Below are positions 33,634 to 42,851 of a stretch of 63,124 nt of DNA, one piece after another. The stretch spans positions 1 through 63,124 of the forward strand of contig JAJYCJ010000006.1 of assembly GCA_021778515.1 (NCBI GenBank), written 5' to 3'. The stretch is from Acidobacteriota bacterium (lineage in GTDB: Bacteria; Acidobacteriota; UBA4820; DSQY01). A model generated the notes under the pieces. It ran no database searches, was not told where the DNA came from, and saw only the letters and a program-made list of their open reading frames with translations. The position numbers were made by a program, and so were the translations under genes. The stretch's first letter is position 1; the number at the start of each line of letters is the position of its first letter.

Positions 33634-34644
33634 TCACAGGCTCTTGAGCATGGCGTCGACTTCGTCGCAGGTCTTCTTGACCCCGGCGACCGACTTGACC
33701 AGCGCGGCCTTCTCCTCTTCGGTGAGGTCGAGTTCGATGACCTTCTCGATGCCGTTCTTGCCGACGATCGCCGGCACGCCGACGAACAGCCCCTTGACGC
33801 CGTACTCGCCCTCCAGCTTGGCGCACACCGGCAGGATCTTGCGCTTGTCGAAGATCACCGCCTCGGCCATCTCGAGCGCCGACCAGGCCGGCGACACGAA
33901 CGCGGAGCCGAAGCCGAGCAGGCCCACGACCTCGCCGCCCGCCTTGCGGGTGCGCGTTTCGATCTTTGCCAGGGTGTCGGCGTCGAGGAACTTGGTGACC
34001 GGGATGCCGGCGATCTGGCAGGAGCTGCGCACCGGCACCATGTCGTCGCCGTGGCCGCCGAGGACCATGGCGTTGACGTTCTCAACCGACACCTTGGCCG
34101 CCTCGGCGACGAAGTAGCAATAGCGCTCGGAGTCGAGGACGCCGGCCATGCCGAAGAGCATGTTCTTCTTGGGCGTGAGGCGCTTGTCGAGGGTGTAGAC
34201 GATGGCGTCGAGCGGGTTGGCGATGGAGATGACCATCGCGTTCGGGCAGTACTTCTGGATGCCCTTGGCCACCTCGATGGTAACCTTGAGGTTGATGGTG
34301 AGGAGTTCCTCGCGGCTGGGGAATGTCCCGTCCGGTCGGGCCTTGCGGGGAACGCCGGCGGTGTTGATGATCAGGTCCGCGCCCTCGATGGCGGAGTAGT
34401 CCTTGGAGCCGACGAGCTTGATGTCCTTGCGAATGGTGGGCAGGCCCTCGGCGATGTCCAGGCACTTCCCGATCGACACGGACTGCTTTTTGATGACCTC
34501 CTGGCGCTCCGGGGGATCGTTCGGGTTCGGCATGGGCGCCGGGTCCACCAACCCCACCTCGCGCGCGAGCCTCCGCTGGGCGATCTCCTGCGTGAGAACG
34601 CCGCCGATGTAGCCACCGCCGATGAGACCGATCTTTTTCAGCAT
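33634..34644 (-). CDS. mdh: malate dehydrogenase (LDH-like type)
   Basis: 336 residues from the second ATG (34644), which is 8 nt after AAGGAG; the ATG at 34650 is too close. It interconverts malate and oxaloacetate with NAD. Visible: the Rossmann motif GLIGGGYIGG, substrate arginine segment GVPRKARPDG, ISIANPLDAIVY, and the catalytic histidine in VLGGHGDDMVPVRSS. An unusual insertion of about 20 residues (DPAPMPNPNDPPERQEVIKK) follows the first aspartate, and the arginine loop is also longer (GTFPSREELL). It is divergent from the fumarase operon, and the two act in consecutive TCA steps. Confidence 0.9.
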   Translation of the reverse strand: MLKKIGLIGGGYIGGVLTQEIAQRRLAREVGLVDPAPMPNPNDPPERQEVIKKQSVSIGKCLDIAEGLPTIRKDIKLVGSKDYSAIEGADLIINTAGVPRKARPDGTFPSREELLTINLKVTIEVAKGIQKYCPNAMVISIANPLDAIVYTLDKRLTPKKNMLFGMAGVLDSERYCYFVAEAAKVSVENVNAMVLGGHGDDMVPVRSSCQIAGIPVTKFLDADTLAKIETRTRKAGGEVVGLLGFGSAFVSPAWSALEMAEAVIFDKRKILPVCAKLEGEYGVKGLFVGVPAIVGKNGIEKVIELDLTEEEKAALVKSVAGVKKTCDEVDAMLKSL

Positions 34645-34771
34645 GTGCATGTCTCCTTTCGTGCTTTGTGGTTCCGCCCCCGGGCGACCCCGCCCGCGTC
34701 CGCGCCGGGAGTTCGCCCAACCGAGGGGTTACTATAGCACGATCGGGGACAAGAGGGGACGGCTCAGCGCC

Positions 34772-34800
34772 TTGCCACCGGATGGGCGTGGGGGTATCAT
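34772..34800 (+). promoter_or_regulatory. sigma70-like promoter of the fumarase operon
   Basis: TTGCCA (34772-34777), 17 nt, TATCAT (34795-34800). Predicted start near 34807, 47 nt before the fumarase ATG. Confidence 0.55.
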
Positions 34801-34853
34801 CGGACGCTCGGGGGCCTGATGGATCGGACCCCCTTCTTGTCGGGGGATAAGAA

Positions 34854-35693
34854 ATGAGGACAGTCAAAGCCGAAGAGGTCACCGAGGCCCTGGCCAAGGT
34901 GGCCGTCAACGCCAACTACGACATCGGCCCGGAGATGCTCCGAGCCTTCGACGAGGCCCTCGCGGCGGAGAAGTCGGAGGCGGGCCGGGAGGTCATCCGC
35001 CAGATTCAGAAGAACGCGCGCATCGCCCGGGAGGAGTGCGTCCCCTACTGCCAGGACACGGGCTTCGCCGTGGTCTTCGCGGAGGTCGGTCAGGACGTGC
35101 ACGTGGAGGGCAACCTCACGGACGCCATCAACGCCGGCATCCGGAAGGCCTACTCCGACGGCTACCTGCGCAAGTCCATCCTGAACGACCCCATCCAGCG
35201 CAAGAACACGGGGGACAACACCCCGGCGGTCATCCACTACGAGGTGGTGCCCGGGGACAAGATCCGCCTCACCTTCGGAGCCAAGGGCGGCGGCAGCGAG
35301 AACATGTCCAAGCAGGCCATGCTCAAGCCCGCCGACGGCCTGGAGGGGGTGAAGAAGTTCGTCCTGGAGACGGTCTCCGCCGGCGGCGCCAACGCCTGCC
35401 CGCCGCTCGTCATCGGCGTGGGGCTGGGCGGCACCTTCGAGAAGTCCTGCATCCTCTCCAAGAAGGCTGCCATGCGCTCGCCCTTCCACCGGAACCCGGA
35501 CCCCTTCTACGCCGCGCTGGAGGACGAACTGAAGGAGAGCCTCAACAAGCTGGGCATCGGCCCCATGGGTTACGGCGGCACGGTGACGGTGCTGGGGGTC
35601 AACATCGAAGTGCACCCCTGCCACCTGGTGGCTCTGCCGGTCGCCGTGAACGTGAACTGCCACGCCGACCGCCACGGCGAAGTGGAACTGTGA
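34854..35693 (+). CDS. class I fumarate hydratase, alpha subunit
   Basis: 279 residues. Two-subunit class I fumarases carry a [4Fe-4S] cluster and hydrate fumarate to malate; the tartrate dehydratase branch is closely related. Cluster cysteines are in ECVPYCQDTG (C61/C65 region), SAGGANACPPLVIG and EKSCILSKKAA. Other family segments: KNTGDNTPAVIHYEVVPG, FGAKGGGSENMSKQ, and GYGGTVTVLGVNIEVHPCHLVALPVAVNVNCHADRH. It is followed 10 nt later by the beta subunit. The mdh neighbour supports fumarase rather than tartrate dehydratase. Confidence 0.9.
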   Translation: MRTVKAEEVTEALAKVAVNANYDIGPEMLRAFDEALAAEKSEAGREVIRQIQKNARIAREECVPYCQDTGFAVVFAEVGQDVHVEGNLTDAINAGIRKAYSDGYLRKSILNDPIQRKNTGDNTPAVIHYEVVPGDKIRLTFGAKGGGSENMSKQAMLKPADGLEGVKKFVLETVSAGGANACPPLVIGVGLGGTFEKSCILSKKAAMRSPFHRNPDPFYAALEDELKESLNKLGIGPMGYGGTVTVLGVNIEVHPCHLVALPVAVNVNCHADRHGEVEL

Positions 35694-35703
35694 GGAGGGG
35701 ATC

Positions 35704-36258
35704 ATGGCTGAATACATTCTGAAGACGCCCCTCACCGACGCCGACGTCCAGAAGCTCCGCATCGGTGACAGCGTCCGCCTTTCGGGGACCATATACACGG
35801 CGCGCGACGCCGCCCACAAGAGGATGGTCGAAGGCCTCGACAAGGGCCAGCCCCTGCCCTTCGACATCAAGGGGAGCCTCGTCTATTACGTGGGCCCCAG
35901 TCCCACCAAGCCGGGCAACGTCATCGGCTCCGCGGGCCCCACCACGGCCTACCGCATGGACCCCTACGCCCCTCGCCTCATGGAGATCGGCATGAAGGGC
36001 ATGATCGCCAAGGGGAAGCGGAACGATGCCGTGAAGGAGGCCATGGCCAGGCACAAGGTGGTGTACCTGGGCGCCACGGGCGGCGCCGCGGCTCTCATCG
36101 CCAAGTGCATCAAGAAGTGCGACATCATCGCCTACGAGGACCTGGGCCCCGAGGCGGTACGCCGGCTCGAGGTGGAGGACATGCCCCTCGTGGTGGTCAC
36201 CGACTGCCACGGAGGCGACCTCTACATCGAGGGCCGGAAGCAGTACGAGGTCCGGTAG
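35704..36258 (+). CDS. class I fumarate hydratase, beta subunit
   Basis: 184 residues, corresponding to the C-terminal swivelling domain of one-chain class I fumarases. Family segments: LTDADVQKLRIGDSVRLSGTIYTARDAAHKRM, VYYVGPSPTKPG-like YYVGPSPTKPGNVIGSAGPTTAYRMDPY, MIAKGKRNDAV, and GATGGAAALIAKCIKKCDIIAYEDLGPEA. It acts only as a complex with the alpha subunit. GAGGAGGGG lies 4-5 nt before its ATG. Confidence 0.9.
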   Translation: MAEYILKTPLTDADVQKLRIGDSVRLSGTIYTARDAAHKRMVEGLDKGQPLPFDIKGSLVYYVGPSPTKPGNVIGSAGPTTAYRMDPYAPRLMEIGMKGMIAKGKRNDAVKEAMARHKVVYLGATGGAAALIAKCIKKCDIIAYEDLGPEAVRRLEVEDMPLVVVTDCHGGDLYIEGRKQYEVR

Positions 36259-36313
36259 GAGCGCCCCCCAGAGGGCGATACGCCGGCTTCTACTTTCGGT
36301 GCTACACTCCCGA

Positions 36314-36339
36314 GGGAGGGGCTGAAGCCCCTCCCTTTT
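36314..36339 (+). terminator. intrinsic terminator of the fumarase operon
   Basis: GGGAGGGGCT-GA-AGCCCCTCCC followed by TTTT: 10-bp perfect arms with a T-run, 55 nt past the beta-subunit stop. Confidence 0.88.
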
Positions 36340-36372
36340 CGCGTTCCTTGGACACGGGGAGAGGGGGGAACC

Positions 36373-37122
36373 ATGCATCTGTGGCAGTACGAGCTTCTGG
36401 CCCTGCTCGGCCTGCTGACGGGCGTTCTCAACGTCCTGGCCGGAGGCGGGTCCCTGCTGACCCTCCCCTTCATGATCTTCATGGGCATGAGCCCGGCCGT
36501 GGCCAACGGAACGAACCGCATCGCGCTTCTCGGTCAGAACATCTCGGCGGTCGCGTCCTTTCGCAAGAAGGGGTTCTCCGATTTCAAGCTGAGCCTCACC
36601 CTCGGACTCTGCACGCTGCCAGGGGCCGTCCTGGGCGCGGTGGCCGCCGCCACCATCAGCCCCCTCTGGTTCAAGCGATTGCTGGCCCTCGTCATGATCG
36701 GGGTGCTGGTGGAGGTCCTGCGCCCCAAGAGGGGCAACAAGGGGGAGGGAGCACACCGCGTCCCCCACCCGGCGGCCGCCCACTTGGCCATGGTGGCGGT
36801 GGGCCTTTACGGCGGGTTCGTCCAGGCGGGCGTGGGGTTCATTCTCATGGCGCTGCTTCAGGGTCTGCTCGCGCTCGATCTGGTGCGCGTGAACATGCAC
36901 AAGGTCTTCATCATCGGTCTCTACATGATCCCTTCGCTGGCCGTCTTCGCCGTCCTGGGGGACGTTCGCTGGGTGGCGGGCCTCGTCCTGGCCGCGGGCA
37001 ACGCCGCGGGGGCGTGGCTCGGCGCTACCGTGAGCGTGCGCGGGGGCGAGCGGGTCATCAAGTTCGCCTTCGCCCTGGCCGTGCTGGCCACCGCGATCAA
37101 GCTCCTGCTGGGAGCCGCGTGA
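36373..37122 (+). CDS. TSUP-family (TauE/SafE) membrane permease, second copy
   Basis: 249 residues, about eight helices. The two family motifs are present: LLTGVLNVLAGGGSLLTLPFMIFMGMSPAVANGTNRIA and GLYGGFVQAGVGFILMALLQGLLALDLVRVNMHK. A ribosome site GGGGGG is 5-6 nt before the ATG. It lies after the fumarase terminator and is probably its own unit. Substrate unknown. It is clearly divergent from the copy at 28755-29513, so this is not a recent duplication. Confidence 0.85.
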   Translation: MHLWQYELLALLGLLTGVLNVLAGGGSLLTLPFMIFMGMSPAVANGTNRIALLGQNISAVASFRKKGFSDFKLSLTLGLCTLPGAVLGAVAAATISPLWFKRLLALVMIGVLVEVLRPKRGNKGEGAHRVPHPAAAHLAMVAVGLYGGFVQAGVGFILMALLQGLLALDLVRVNMHKVFIIGLYMIPSLAVFAVLGDVRWVAGLVLAAGNAAGAWLGATVSVRGGERVIKFAFALAVLATAIKLLLGAA

Positions 37123-37180
37123 GCTGCTTCTGGGACATCCTGGAGAGCGAGGTGTCCGGCCTACACGGGTTTCGCGGCTC

Positions 37181-38158
37181 TCATCCCCGGTCCACCCAGG
37201 CCATCATGTCGGGCGAATAGCGCTCGCCGCTCGGAGGGTTGGCCGCAAGGGCGGCCTCGATGGCGGCCAGGGTCCGGGCATCCAGCGCGGAGGCCGCGGC
37301 GTTCTCTTCGAGGTAGCGCACGCGCTTCGTGCCGGGAATGGGGACCACCGTCTCGCCCTGGGCCAGCACCCACGCCAGGGCCAGTTGGGCCGGCGTCTGG
37401 CCCCTGCCCGCGGCGATCTCCGCGAGCGCTTCACGCAGCCGCTCGTTGCGATCCAGGTTCTCCCCCTGGAAGCGCGGCAGGCCGAGGCGCATGTCTCCCT
37501 CAGCCAAGGTGTCGCTCCGCACGCTCGCGCCCGCCAGGAACCCCCTCCCCAGCGGACTGAACGGCACGAAGCCCACGCCCAGCTCGCGGCAGGCCGGTAG
37601 AATGCCGTGCTCCGGCTCCCGGTACCAGAGGGAGTACTCCGACTGGACCGCCGTGATGGGATGCACCGCGTGGGCACGCTTCAGGGTGGCGGGCGCCACC
37701 TCGGAGAGGCCTACGTGGCGGACCTTGCCCTCCTTCACGAGGGTCGCCAGGGCCCCCGCCGATTCCTCGATGGGCGTCTTGGGGTCCTTCCGGTGCAGGT
37801 AGTAGAGATCGATCACGTCCGTGCCCAGCCGCTTCAGGCTCGCCTCGCAGGCCTGGCGGATGTAGGCCGGGCTGCCGTCCAGGCCCCTTCCCCTCTCGCC
37901 GAAGAGGATGCCGCACTTGGTGGCGAGGAAGACCTCCCCCCGCCTGCCCTGGATGGCCGCGCCCACGAGGCTCTCGTTGTGACCTTCGCCGTAGACGTCG
38001 GCCGTGTCCAGAAAGGTGACGCCCAGATCGAGCGCCCTCTGCAAGGTCTTCCTGGACTCGTCATCGTTCCGCGTTCCGTAGGCCTGCGACATGCTCATGC
38101 AGCCCAGCCCCATGGCCGAGACCACGGGGCCCTTCGTTCCGAGGGATCGAGTTCTCAT
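37181..38158 (-). CDS. aldo/keto reductase
   Basis: 325 residues, the normal size. These enzymes use NADPH in a TIM barrel to reduce aldehydes or ketones. The tetrad is visible: Asp in [10 protein letters not shown], the Tyr in the same VYG, Lys in VFLATKCG, and His in DLYYLHRKD. Nucleotide-binding features: [13 protein letters not shown] and the C-terminal [17 protein letters not shown]. It most resembles the AKR13/YakC-type group. Physiological substrate unknown. Transcribed leftward with two other oxidoreductases, spacing about 40-70 nt, so a loose operon is possible. Confidence 0.88.
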   Translation of the reverse strand: MRTRSLGTKGPVVSAMGLGCMSMSQAYGTRNDDESRKTLQRALDLGVTFLDTADVYGEGHNESLVGAAIQGRRGEVFLATKCGILFGERGRGLDGSPAYIRQACEASLKRLGTDVIDLYYLHRKDPKTPIEESAGALATLVKEGKVRHVGLSEVAPATLKRAHAVHPITAVQSEYSLWYREPEHGILPACRELGVGFVPFSPLGRGFLAGASVRSDTLAEGDMRLGLPRFQGENLDRNERLREALAEIAAGRGQTPAQLALAWVLAQGETVVPIPGTKRVRYLEENAAASALDARTLAAIEAALAANPPSGERYSPDMMAWVDRG

Positions 38159-38198
38159 GGGATCATCTCCGCTTTCTTCCTCACTTCCTGACCCCTTC

Positions 38199-39215
38199 CT
38201 ACTTTCCCACCCCCACCACGATCTTTCCGAAGTGCCCGCCCTTCTGCATGAGGCGGAAGGCCTCCCCCGCCTGCTCGAAGGGGAAGACCTTGTCCACGAC
38301 GGGCTTGAGGCGGTGCTCGCCCACGGCGCGGTTCATCTCCTCGAAGAGGGCCCGGCTGCCCACGAAGAGGCCGCGCAGGCGCACGCTCTTCATGAGGATC
38401 AACGTGAGGGCCACCTCCGTCTTGGCGCCCGAGAGAACGCCGATGACGCTGACGGACCCTCCGATGCGCACCGCCTTGAGGGCTTTCTCGAAGGTACCGG
38501 CTCCGCCCACCTCGACCACGTGGTCCACCCCTTCGCCGCCCGTCAGCTCCATCACGCCGCGGTCCCACTCGGGCTCCCAGGCGTAGTTGATGGTGGCCCA
38601 GGCTCCGAGCTCCTTGGCGCGTGCGAGCTTCTCGTCGCTCGACGAGGTCACGATGACCCGGGCGCCCGCCATCCGGGCGAACTGGAGGGCGAAGATGGAG
38701 ACCCCGCCCGTCCCCTCCACGAGGACGCTGTCCCCCGGCTTGAGGGGCACCTCGCCGAATAGGGCGTTCCACGCGGTGAGGCCCGCGCAGGGCAGGCAGG
38801 CCCCCTCCTCGAAGGTGAGGTGGCCCGGAAGCGCGACGAGCCCCTCCTCGGAGAGCACGGCCAGCTCGCGCAGCATCCCGTCCATCGGTCCTCCCAGAGT
38901 GCCCTTGCGGGCCGCCCCGCTGGGCGGGCCGGCCAGCCACGTCTGCGAGAAGGTGCTCGCCACGCGGTCGCCGGGTTTGAATCGGCGCACCCCGGACCCC
39001 ACGGCCAGGACCTCGCCGGCCCCGTCGGAACAGGGCACCAGCGGCAATTTCTGCTTGGGGTTGTAGGTGCCAAGGACGGTCATCAGGTCCCGGTAATTGA
39101 GAGAGCAGGCCCTCACGCCGACGAGCACCTCTGAGGGGCCGGGCGAGGGGTCGGGACGCTCGGCCAGCCTCAGGTTGTCCAAGCCGAATTGGGATTGGAT
39201 CTCGAAAGCTCGCAT
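38199..39215 (-). CDS. medium-chain (zinc-type/quinone oxidoreductase-like) alcohol dehydrogenase
   Basis: 338 residues from the second ATG (39215), 7 nt after AAGGAG; the first ATG (39221) is too near. GroES-like N-terminal domain ([49 protein letters not shown]) and a Rossmann domain ([25 protein letters not shown]). The catalytic-zinc Cys of classical ADH is replaced by the SLNYRD motif and there is no structural zinc lobe, so it is probably a zinc-free NADPH quinone/enone reductase. Confidence 0.85.
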   Translation of the reverse strand: MRAFEIQSQFGLDNLRLAERPDPSPGPSEVLVGVRACSLNYRDLMTVLGTYNPKQKLPLVPCSDGAGEVLAVGSGVRRFKPGDRVASTFSQTWLAGPPSGAARKGTLGGPMDGMLRELAVLSEEGLVALPGHLTFEEGACLPCAGLTAWNALFGEVPLKPGDSVLVEGTGGVSIFALQFARMAGARVIVTSSSDEKLARAKELGAWATINYAWEPEWDRGVMELTGGEGVDHVVEVGGAGTFEKALKAVRIGGSVSVIGVLSGAKTEVALTLILMKSVRLRGLFVGSRALFEEMNRAVGEHRLKPVVDKVFPFEQAGEAFRLMQKGGHFGKIVVGVGK

Positions 39216-39286
39216 GGTCATGCTCCTTTCATGGGCATCTGCCTCGCCAGGGGCAAATCACGGGCGCACCGCGGCCGCCCTCTCCG

Positions 39287-40294
39287 CTATCCGTCCTTCC
39301 GGCTTTCCGGATCCAGGTACTCCTCCCTCCGAACCACGCCGCGCGGCTCCTCGCCGCCCAGGAAGCGCTCCACGTTCTCCACGGCCCGGCGCAGTCCGTC
39401 CAGCAGGGCTCCGGGCACGATGCCCGAATTGTGCGGGGAGCCCAGCACGTTGGGGAGATCGAAAAAGGGATGCTCCAGCTCGAACCGTCCCTGGCGCTGG
39501 GGCTCCACCCACCAGGCGTCGATGGCCGCTGTGAAGGCTGGGTGCGCGGTCAGGTGGGCGTAGAGGGCGCGCTGATCGACGATCTCGCCCCTCGCCACGT
39601 TCACCAGGAGGCCATCCTCCTTCATGAGCGAGAGCTCCCTCCGGCCGATGAGACCGGCGGTTGTGCGGGTCAGGGGTAGGGCGACAACCACGATGTCCGA
39701 TTCGCCGAGCACCCGCTCCAGATCCTCCAGGGTTCCACAGAAGTCCGCAACCCCATCGCCTCGGCCCGTGCTGTTGACGCCCAGGATGCACACCCCGAAC
39801 GGTTTGAGCAGGCGCGCCGCGGCCCGCCCGATGCCCCCGTATCCCAGGATGCCGCAGCTGCTCCCCTTCAGCATCCGGTTGGGCAGGTGCTGCTCGAAGC
39901 TCCCCATCGCCAGGGCCGCGTGGCGGGAGCAGAGGTTCTTATAGACGCCCAGGATCATGGCGAGCACGTGCTCCGCCATGGGCTCCGCGTAGGCGCCGAC
40001 GTTGGCGGCGATGCGCAGCCCGGCGGGCAGCCGCGCGAAGGGGAGGTGGTCCACTCCCGCCGAGACGAGCTGCAACAGGCGAAGTCCGCCCAGTTGCGAC
40101 CACGATTCTTCGGGGAATTCGCGCTGCGGAAACCAAGCGATCGCGACCTCCGCACGGGCCAGGAGGGAGGCGCGCTCCTCCCTGGGAAGATCCTTCAGGA
40201 AGCCCAGGCGGACCAGGCGCCCCAAGCGCTCCTCCACGAGGCTCCTCTCCGCCTCATCCGTCCTGTAGGTCACGATCACGCTGGGTCTATCCAT
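39287..40294 (-). CDS. D-isomer specific 2-hydroxyacid dehydrogenase
   Basis: 335 residues from MDRPSVIVTY (40294), with GGGAG 8-9 nt upstream; the frame extends further but without a ribosome site. NAD-binding motif GILGYGGIGRAAARLL, substrate segment LVSAGVDHLP, catalytic Arg in VNVARGEIVD, Glu in DAWWVEP and His in SPHNSG (the latter two in the usual order). It reduces 2-keto acids or oxidises D-2-hydroxyacids; the precise substrate cannot be read. Confidence 0.88.
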   Translation of the reverse strand: MDRPSVIVTYRTDEAERSLVEERLGRLVRLGFLKDLPREERASLLARAEVAIAWFPQREFPEESWSQLGGLRLLQLVSAGVDHLPFARLPAGLRIAANVGAYAEPMAEHVLAMILGVYKNLCSRHAALAMGSFEQHLPNRMLKGSSCGILGYGGIGRAAARLLKPFGVCILGVNSTGRGDGVADFCGTLEDLERVLGESDIVVVALPLTRTTAGLIGRRELSLMKEDGLLVNVARGEIVDQRALYAHLTAHPAFTAAIDAWWVEPQRQGRFELEHPFFDLPNVLGSPHNSGIVPGALLDGLRRAVENVERFLGGEEPRGVVRREEYLDPESRKDG

Positions 40295-40541
40295 CCAAGG
40301 CGCTCCCGCCGGCCGAACGGCCGCCAGATTCATTCTAACGCCTGAGCGCCCCCGTTTTGTCCAGGCCCCCTTGGGGCCCGGCAACCTTGTTCCCGCGGGA
40401 GGCGTATAGGAGGTCTGGCGGAGTCCTTCGCGCGTGCCGCGCCGACGCGCCACGGGCTGGGGGGCTCCGAAAGGAGGGGCTTCTTCCCGTATCCCCTTCG
40501 TGGATGAAATAGGCTATTGTTGTGGATGTCTGGAGGTGACT

Positions 40542-41087
40542 GTGGAACAGGTTCATGCGACGACGATCATCTGCGTGGCGCGAAACGGGGCGGTGGCCAT
40601 GGCCTCCGACGGCCAGGTCACGCTCGGCCAGACGGTGATCAAACACACGGCAAAGAAGGTCCGAAAGCTGTATCACGACCAAGTGCTGGCGGGCTTCGCC
40701 GGTGGCGTCGCGGACGCCTTCGCCCTCTTCGCCCGCTTCGAGGCCAAGCTCGAGGAGTACAACGGCAACCTGGAAAGGGCGTCGGTGGAGCTGGTCAAGG
40801 AGTGGCGGATGGACCGCGCCCTGCGGCGGCTCGAGGCGGTCCTGATCGTGGCCGACCGGGAGCACCAGTTTCTCCTCTCGGGCAGCGGGGAGCTCATCGC
40901 CTCGGACGACGGCGTCCTGGCCACGGGCTCGGGAGGCCCCTACGCCCTGGCCGCGGCCCGCGCCCTGCTCGGCCACACGCCTCTCAGCGCGCGCCAGATC
41001 GCGGAGGAGTGCCTCAAGCTCGCCGGTGAGATCTGCATCTATACGAACCAGAACGTGACGGTGCTGGAGCTGGGCGAGGGAGGATGA
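40542..41087 (+). CDS. hslV: HslV protease subunit (ClpQ)
   Basis: 181 residues from the GTG at 40542, preceded by TGGAGGTGA; the longer frame is out of family. HslV is the proteasome-like peptidase of the HslVU complex. The N-terminal nucleophile Thr follows a short propeptide (VEQVHA then [10 protein letters not shown]), so several residues rather than just Met must be removed. Other marks: [57 protein letters not shown] and the C-terminal ICIYTN calcium/sodium-site region. hslU follows about 210 nt later across a repeat array. Confidence 0.95.
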   Translation: MEQVHATTIICVARNGAVAMASDGQVTLGQTVIKHTAKKVRKLYHDQVLAGFAGGVADAFALFARFEAKLEEYNGNLERASVELVKEWRMDRALRRLEAVLIVADREHQFLLSGSGELIASDDGVLATGSGGPYALAAARALLGHTPLSARQIAEECLKLAGEICIYTNQNVTVLELGEGG

Positions 41088-41182
41088 GCGGCCACGGGAG
41101 AGGAGCGGTGAAACGTTGGGGCGACGGGGCGAAGAGGCGGTCCACGGATCGTTCAATCGCCCGTCTCTTTCCCAGCCCAACA

Positions 41183-41246
41183 GCTTAATCGCTTAATCGC
41201 TTAATCGCTCAATGGCTTAATCGCCCAATGGCTTAATCGCTCATTC
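41183..41246. repeat. 8-bp tandem array (GCTTAATC), eight units
   Basis: Eight consecutive 8-bp units between hslV and hslU: GCTTAATC three times, GCTCAATG, GCTTAATC, GCCCAATG, GCTTAATC, GCTCATTC. It is the longest and clearest array of its kind in the window. Confidence 0.95.
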
Positions 41247-41300
41247 TCCCCATCGCCTACGCCTCCCGTCCCCCATGTCCGATCGTTCGCTGGAGAAATC

Positions 41301-42716
41301 ATGATCAAGACAGAACCAGGATCGCTCTACAACCGGCTCGAAGATCCGCTGACCCCCAAGCGGATCGTGGAGGAGCTGGACAAGTTCATCATCGGCCAGA
41401 AGCAGGCCAAGCGCTCCGTCGCCGTGGCCCTGCGCAACCGAGTGCGCCGCCAGCTGGTTCCGCCGGAACTGAAGGACGAGGTGGCGCCCAAGAACATCAT
41501 CATGATCGGGCCCACGGGCGTCGGGAAGACCGAGATCGCCCGCCGCCTGGCCAAGCTCACCGCGTCGCCCTTCCTGAAGATCGAGGCCAGCAAGTTCACC
41601 GAGGTGGGCTACGTCGGGCGGGACGTGGAGTCCATGATCCGCGACCTGGCGGAGATCGCCTACAACCTGGTGCGGGCCGAGAAGGCGGCCTCGGTGCAGG
41701 AGAAGGCCCGCGAGGCCGCCGAGGAGCGGGTGCTGGATCTCCTCCTCCCACCGGCGCCCGTCTACACGCCCGGCCAGGCGCCCCAGCAGGAGGAAGGCGC
41801 CCAGGCTTGGGAGCCGCCCCCGGCCACCGCGAGCGTCACGGGCTCTCGGGAGCGCATGCGCGAATGGCTGAGAGCCGGCCGCATGAACGACAAGACGGTG
41901 GACGTGGAGGTGGCCGAGGGGGGAGCCTCCATGCGCGTCTTCACTCCGGCGGGCATGGAGGAGATGGGATTCAACCTCAACGACCTCCTCCCCGGCCTCA
42001 TGGGAGGGCGGCGCAAGACCCGCAAGGTCAAGGTGCCGGAGGCCCTCGACCTGATCGCCCGCGAGGAGGAGGAGAAGCTCATCGACAAGGACGAGATCGC
42101 GAGGGAGGCCGTGGAGCGGGCCGAACAGCACGGCATCATCTTCCTGGACGAGATCGACAAGGTGGCCGGCCGCAGCTCGGGCGGCCACGGCCCCGACGTC
42201 AGCCGGGAAGGCGTCCAGCGGGACCTCCTGCCCATCGTGGAGGGAACGCGCGTCAACACCCGCTACGGCCTGGTCCGCACCGACCACATCCTCTTCATCG
42301 CCGCCGGCGCCTTCCACATGACCAAACCCAGCGACCTGCTGCCCGAACTCCAGGGGCGCTTCCCCATCCGGGTGGAGCTCACCTCCCTGGGCAAGGACGA
42401 CTTCGTGCGGATCCTGCGCGAGCCGGAGAACGCCCTCGTCCTTCAGTACACCGCGCTCCTCGCCACGGAGGGGGTGGAGGTGGTCTTCACCGACGACGCC
42501 GTTCTGGCCATGGCGGAGTACGCCAGCGCCATCAACGATCAGCTCGAGAACATCGGCGCCCGCCGACTTCACACCGTCCTGGAGCGCATCATGGACGAGA
42601 TCTCCTTCAACGCGCCCGATCTGGGGGGCACCAAGGTGACCATCGACAGACCCTACATCGACGAGTGCCTGCGGGAGCTGGCGGGCAACCAGGACCTGAG
42701 CAAGTACATCCTCTGA
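41301..42716 (+). CDS. hslU: HslU ATPase subunit (ClpY)
   Basis: 471 residues. AAA+ unfoldase that feeds HslV. Start context LTPKRIVEELDKFIIGQKQAKRSVAVALRNR is typical. Walker A GPTGVGKTE (about 63-71), pore loop GYVGRDV, a full I-domain (about 110-250), Walker B IIFLDEID, the sensor arginine region GRFPIRVEL, and the C-terminal LSKYIL tail that docks into HslV. TGGAG lies 6 nt before the ATG. Confidence 0.95.
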   Translation: MIKTEPGSLYNRLEDPLTPKRIVEELDKFIIGQKQAKRSVAVALRNRVRRQLVPPELKDEVAPKNIIMIGPTGVGKTEIARRLAKLTASPFLKIEASKFTEVGYVGRDVESMIRDLAEIAYNLVRAEKAASVQEKAREAAEERVLDLLLPPAPVYTPGQAPQQEEGAQAWEPPPATASVTGSRERMREWLRAGRMNDKTVDVEVAEGGASMRVFTPAGMEEMGFNLNDLLPGLMGGRRKTRKVKVPEALDLIAREEEEKLIDKDEIAREAVERAEQHGIIFLDEIDKVAGRSSGGHGPDVSREGVQRDLLPIVEGTRVNTRYGLVRTDHILFIAAGAFHMTKPSDLLPELQGRFPIRVELTSLGKDDFVRILREPENALVLQYTALLATEGVEVVFTDDAVLAMAEYASAINDQLENIGARRLHTVLERIMDEISFNAPDLGGTKVTIDRPYIDECLRELAGNQDLSKYIL

Positions 42717-42764
42717 GGCCGTGGCGCACGGGCAATACGAACCTCTCTTGCGTTGTTTCACCAC

Positions 42765-42826
42765 TTGACGCATGACTTGAAAGTGCGTACTATGACCAGC
42801 TGGTTCAACTGGTGACCGACCGGTCG
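42765..42826 (+). promoter_or_regulatory. promoter and palindromic operators of the efflux operon
   Basis: TTGACG (42765-42770), 17 nt, TACTAT (42788-42793). Just after it are two perfect 10-bp palindromes, ACCAGCTGGT (42795-42804) and CGACCGGTCG (42817-42826), around the predicted start. This is where a TetR repressor would bind to control its own operon. CGACCGGTCG-type cores are common in TetR operators. Confidence 0.7.
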
Positions 42827-42851
42827 ACCGGGGAAGGCAAGGGAAGTCTCC

